A DNA stretch of 54,753 nucleotides, from NCBI GenBank assembly GCA_032718475.1, contig JAUCBJ010001630.1, positions 1-54,753 on the forward strand, given 5' to 3'. Position 1 is the first letter of the stretch; each line of letters begins with the position of its first letter. The stretch comes from Nemertoderma westbladi (taxonomy: Eukaryota; Xenacoelomorpha; Nemertodermatida; Nemertodermatidae). The notes beneath the pieces were generated by a model. It was not told the DNA's origin. It worked only from the letters and a program-made list of their open reading frames with translations, and ran no database searches. The position numbers were made by a program, and so were the translations under genes. Shown piece after piece: positions 52,601-54,753 of the stretch.

Positions 52601-54753
52601 GAGGGGCTCGAGATGATCCCGAAAGCCTGGATGGTCATCCAGTACTCCACCAGTTTTAGGTTGAGATCTCCTTCAGGCCACCACAGAAGTCGTAGGCTGT
52701 CTCGATCCCTATCCAGCGCCTTGACTTGTAAGAACATGCCTTCTATATCCGAAGCGAAAGCGATAGAATATTGCCGTAATCTTAATAGTATTCCCAACAA
52801 GGATTGGAGTAAGTTGGGTCCCGGCAACAATTCGGAGTTCAGGGATTGGCCCATGTAAAGGGCGGAGCCGTCGAACACTACCCGGACTTCGTTGGGTTTA
52901 CCGGGTTTGGGAACGTAGTGATGTGTTAGATAATACGTTCTCTCTGTGATGGGTGTTTCTTCCGGTACTCGCTCCGCGTATCCCTTATCGATAAATTTCT
53001 TCAGCTGGGTCTTATACATCTCTTTAGCTGAAGCATTGGCCGTAAGACGCCGATGTAGTTGCGCGATTCTCTTCTCCGCTAAGGGTCGGTTATTTATAAA
53101 GTTGGGTTCTCGCCGTCGGAACGGAAGACCAATCTCATAGCGACCTTGATCTTTAAGAAAACGGGTAGTCGTTTCCTGAATCTGCTTGGCTCTCTCCTCC
53201 TCGACGGACAAGGCCTTGTCGTAGGAATTGGGCTCTACGGCTTCTTGAGTAAAGAATCGTACGGCGTGTTCATCGCGAATCTTATTGTTGTATCGATCTA
53301 TCACCTCGTTTAATTCATCGTTGTAGTTGAATTGTCCGCCATGATTGATGAGATGGCACAGGTTTACTTGGTTTCGCCAAGTTTCATTTTCGGTGAGGAG
53401 ATCGATTGTATTTTCCTCGTCGAATAATTGGTTAATATCGTCATTATCTGAGGAGTATGGGGTTCCCTCAGTTGTGGTTTCTCCTTCACTAATTTCTTCT
53501 TCCCATTCACTCACTTGATGTATCCTTTCTGGAGGAAGTCTTTCCATCAGTGTTCTACGGAAGATCAAGTGAAGTACCAACCTACTCTCATTCTTCCCGC
53601 ATATGTTTGTAATGGTTGCAGTCGAGCAGGCCGTTTTTCTAATGTCTCTAGCGCCTCGTGCGCATTTTGGCCGATCAGTATCTGTACCCCTGGGTAGTCG
53701 GTGTTGAATCTAGGGATATCATGCTGCTGGGTAAAATGGTCTTCATCCCAGTTGTAAGGTTCCACTTGGCTGGTAGCAAAGTTCTTTATCGCCACCATTT
53801 TTACTGACCTTATGCTATGTTCTCCTATTTCATCCTGGGGAGTGGACAACGCGCCTACATAGTAATCTGTAGCTACTGTGGATTTCCAAACCTGCATAAT
53901 TCCTGAAAGGTTCAACTTAGTTTGGAACTTGGGTTATCCAGCAAAGATGTCTTCGGCTAGTTCTTTGTCGATGAATGTACCTGTGCTGCCGGAGTCAAGG
54001 AGGGCGTTTACTATAAAACTCTTACCTAGCCCGTGGACTCTCAGCTGCACTACTGGGAATTCCCGAATTCCGACGTTGGAAGTTGGCGCTTTCCAAGATG
54101 GTTGTCGGTCCGGAATAGTCGGTTGCGCTTCGTTAGCGGTTTCAGTCTCATACGTAAGCGCTCGATACACTGCGGTGTTTATCATATAACAGGATTCGTT
54201 TTCGTCGGAGAATTCGTCCGTGTAGAATCCTTCCATCTCTGAGCTGTGGTCAGGTCGTTCACATCACTGAATTGGACATGTAGTTCGGACTCACTTACCT
54301 GACTCGTGCAGGTTCTTTCAAATTCTGTGTGCAGCAAGATATGATGTTTCGCGCCGCACTTAGCACACCTCGCGTCGGAGTAACAGGTCCGCCATTGGTG
54401 TCCTTGTCTGAGACAATTATAACACAACCGCTTATCCCACATGACATCATGTCTATCCTTTAGGGATTTCTTCAAGAATTCATCACATCCACTCAAACGA
54501 TGGGGCCCGTCGCACAATGCACATTTGGGTTTGATGTTACTTACTTTACCCTGGGTTGTGTTGTGCACACGTGTTCTTTCCTCGGGCTTTCTTCCAGGAA
54601 TTCTCTTAGGAGACGTAGGAGGAGTTGTTGTTACCTGTTCTCTCCTGTCACTGGTTCGAGGCTTAAATTTACTTATGTCCTTACGTGTTTTGTTGACATA
54701 ATAAGATCTTTCGGTGTCTTTCCCGCTGTTCTCCTCGTGGGAGGTCTGGCTTT
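49660..54753 (-). pseudogene. BEL/Pao Gag-Pol with integrase, several breaks (copy 2)
   Basis: From the window edge inwards: Cys/His knuckles (CYNCLRQGHQWRTC), a frameshift near 54235, the protease motif LLDSGSTGTF, a TAA in place of Gln at about 53936, and a stop plus frameshift near 53570. Then a single 1195-codon frame (53580-49993) covers reverse transcriptase, RNase H and integrase. In this copy the reverse transcriptase has YMDN in place of YMDD. The integrase has the HHCC site (HSRLYH ... CIPC) and the core residues in NTGVDLFGPI, MRSDKGTNF and WGGSWERL. A TGA near 49993 interrupts the C-terminal DUF5641-like part, which continues in the same frame to 49660. It is inactive, but it is the reference for the deletion in copy 1. 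Confidence 0.88.

Larger units (their letters stand above)
47655..54753 (-). mobile_element. Second BEL/Pao copy, decayed and incomplete
   Basis: Same family as 5959-21342. On the minus strand it has Gag-Pol from the window edge to 49660, the spacer with the 160-bp repeat pair, and part of the third frame. The 3' LTR is missing; similarity to copy 1 stops at about 47655. The 5' end lies outside the window. Confidence 0.88.

Overview
The window looks like intergenic, transposon-dense DNA from an invertebrate animal. It is AT-rich and has no bacterial-style operons. It carries BEL/Pao, Ty3/gypsy and non-LTR retrotransposons, a tRNA-derived SINE, foldback and MITE-like elements, several minisatellites, and a large decayed Polinton/Maverick (adintovirus-like) element. 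I cannot name the species, and I see no convincing ordinary host gene.

Layout. 1-5957: unassigned DNA, two small dispersed repeats (A, B), a palindromic minisatellite, and a broken copy of a zinc-finger/acidic-repeat gene with a readable promoter. 5959-21342: a complete BEL/Pao retrotransposon on the minus strand, with 1.17-kb LTRs, TG...CA ends and a CTATG target duplication. It has a single 2098-aa Gag-Pol that has lost its integrase in frame, and a third, decayed reading frame before the 3' LTR. A 1.1-kb TTAA-flanked hairpin element sits inside it. 21343-29520: a very large inverted repeat. Its arms carry two more copies of the zinc-finger/acidic gene in opposite orientation, its outer ends are 29-30 bp tandem repeats, and a 10-bp minisatellite lies near the centre. 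29564-31957: a truncated GC-rich gypsy element joined directly to the 3' end of a non-LTR element.

31958-46815: the Polinton. Protein-primed PolB survives only as its C-terminus (+). In the same frame it is followed by a 184-aa protein with the two-repeat pattern of TATA-binding protein. The other genes are on the minus strand: an unassigned Cys-containing protein, adenain-like protease, major capsid protein, a basic virion-type protein, two penton-like paralogues, integrase, a small protein, a pX-like protein, packaging ATPase, a RING-finger protein and an acidic protein. It is dead. PolB is truncated, and protease, one penton-like gene, the pX-like gene and the ATPase carry stops or frameshifts. 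A SINE sits at the ATPase start, and a 1257-bp segment of protease plus capsid gene is tandemly duplicated. 47655-54753: a second, more decayed BEL copy that still has its integrase and shows what the first copy lost.

The most interesting observation is the TBP-like protein beside PolB in a virus-like element, together with an AAT-repeat leader that abuts the start codon of several genes of the same element. Together they suggest, but do not prove, an element-specific transcription system. All boundaries and identities were read by eye; no database search was run.
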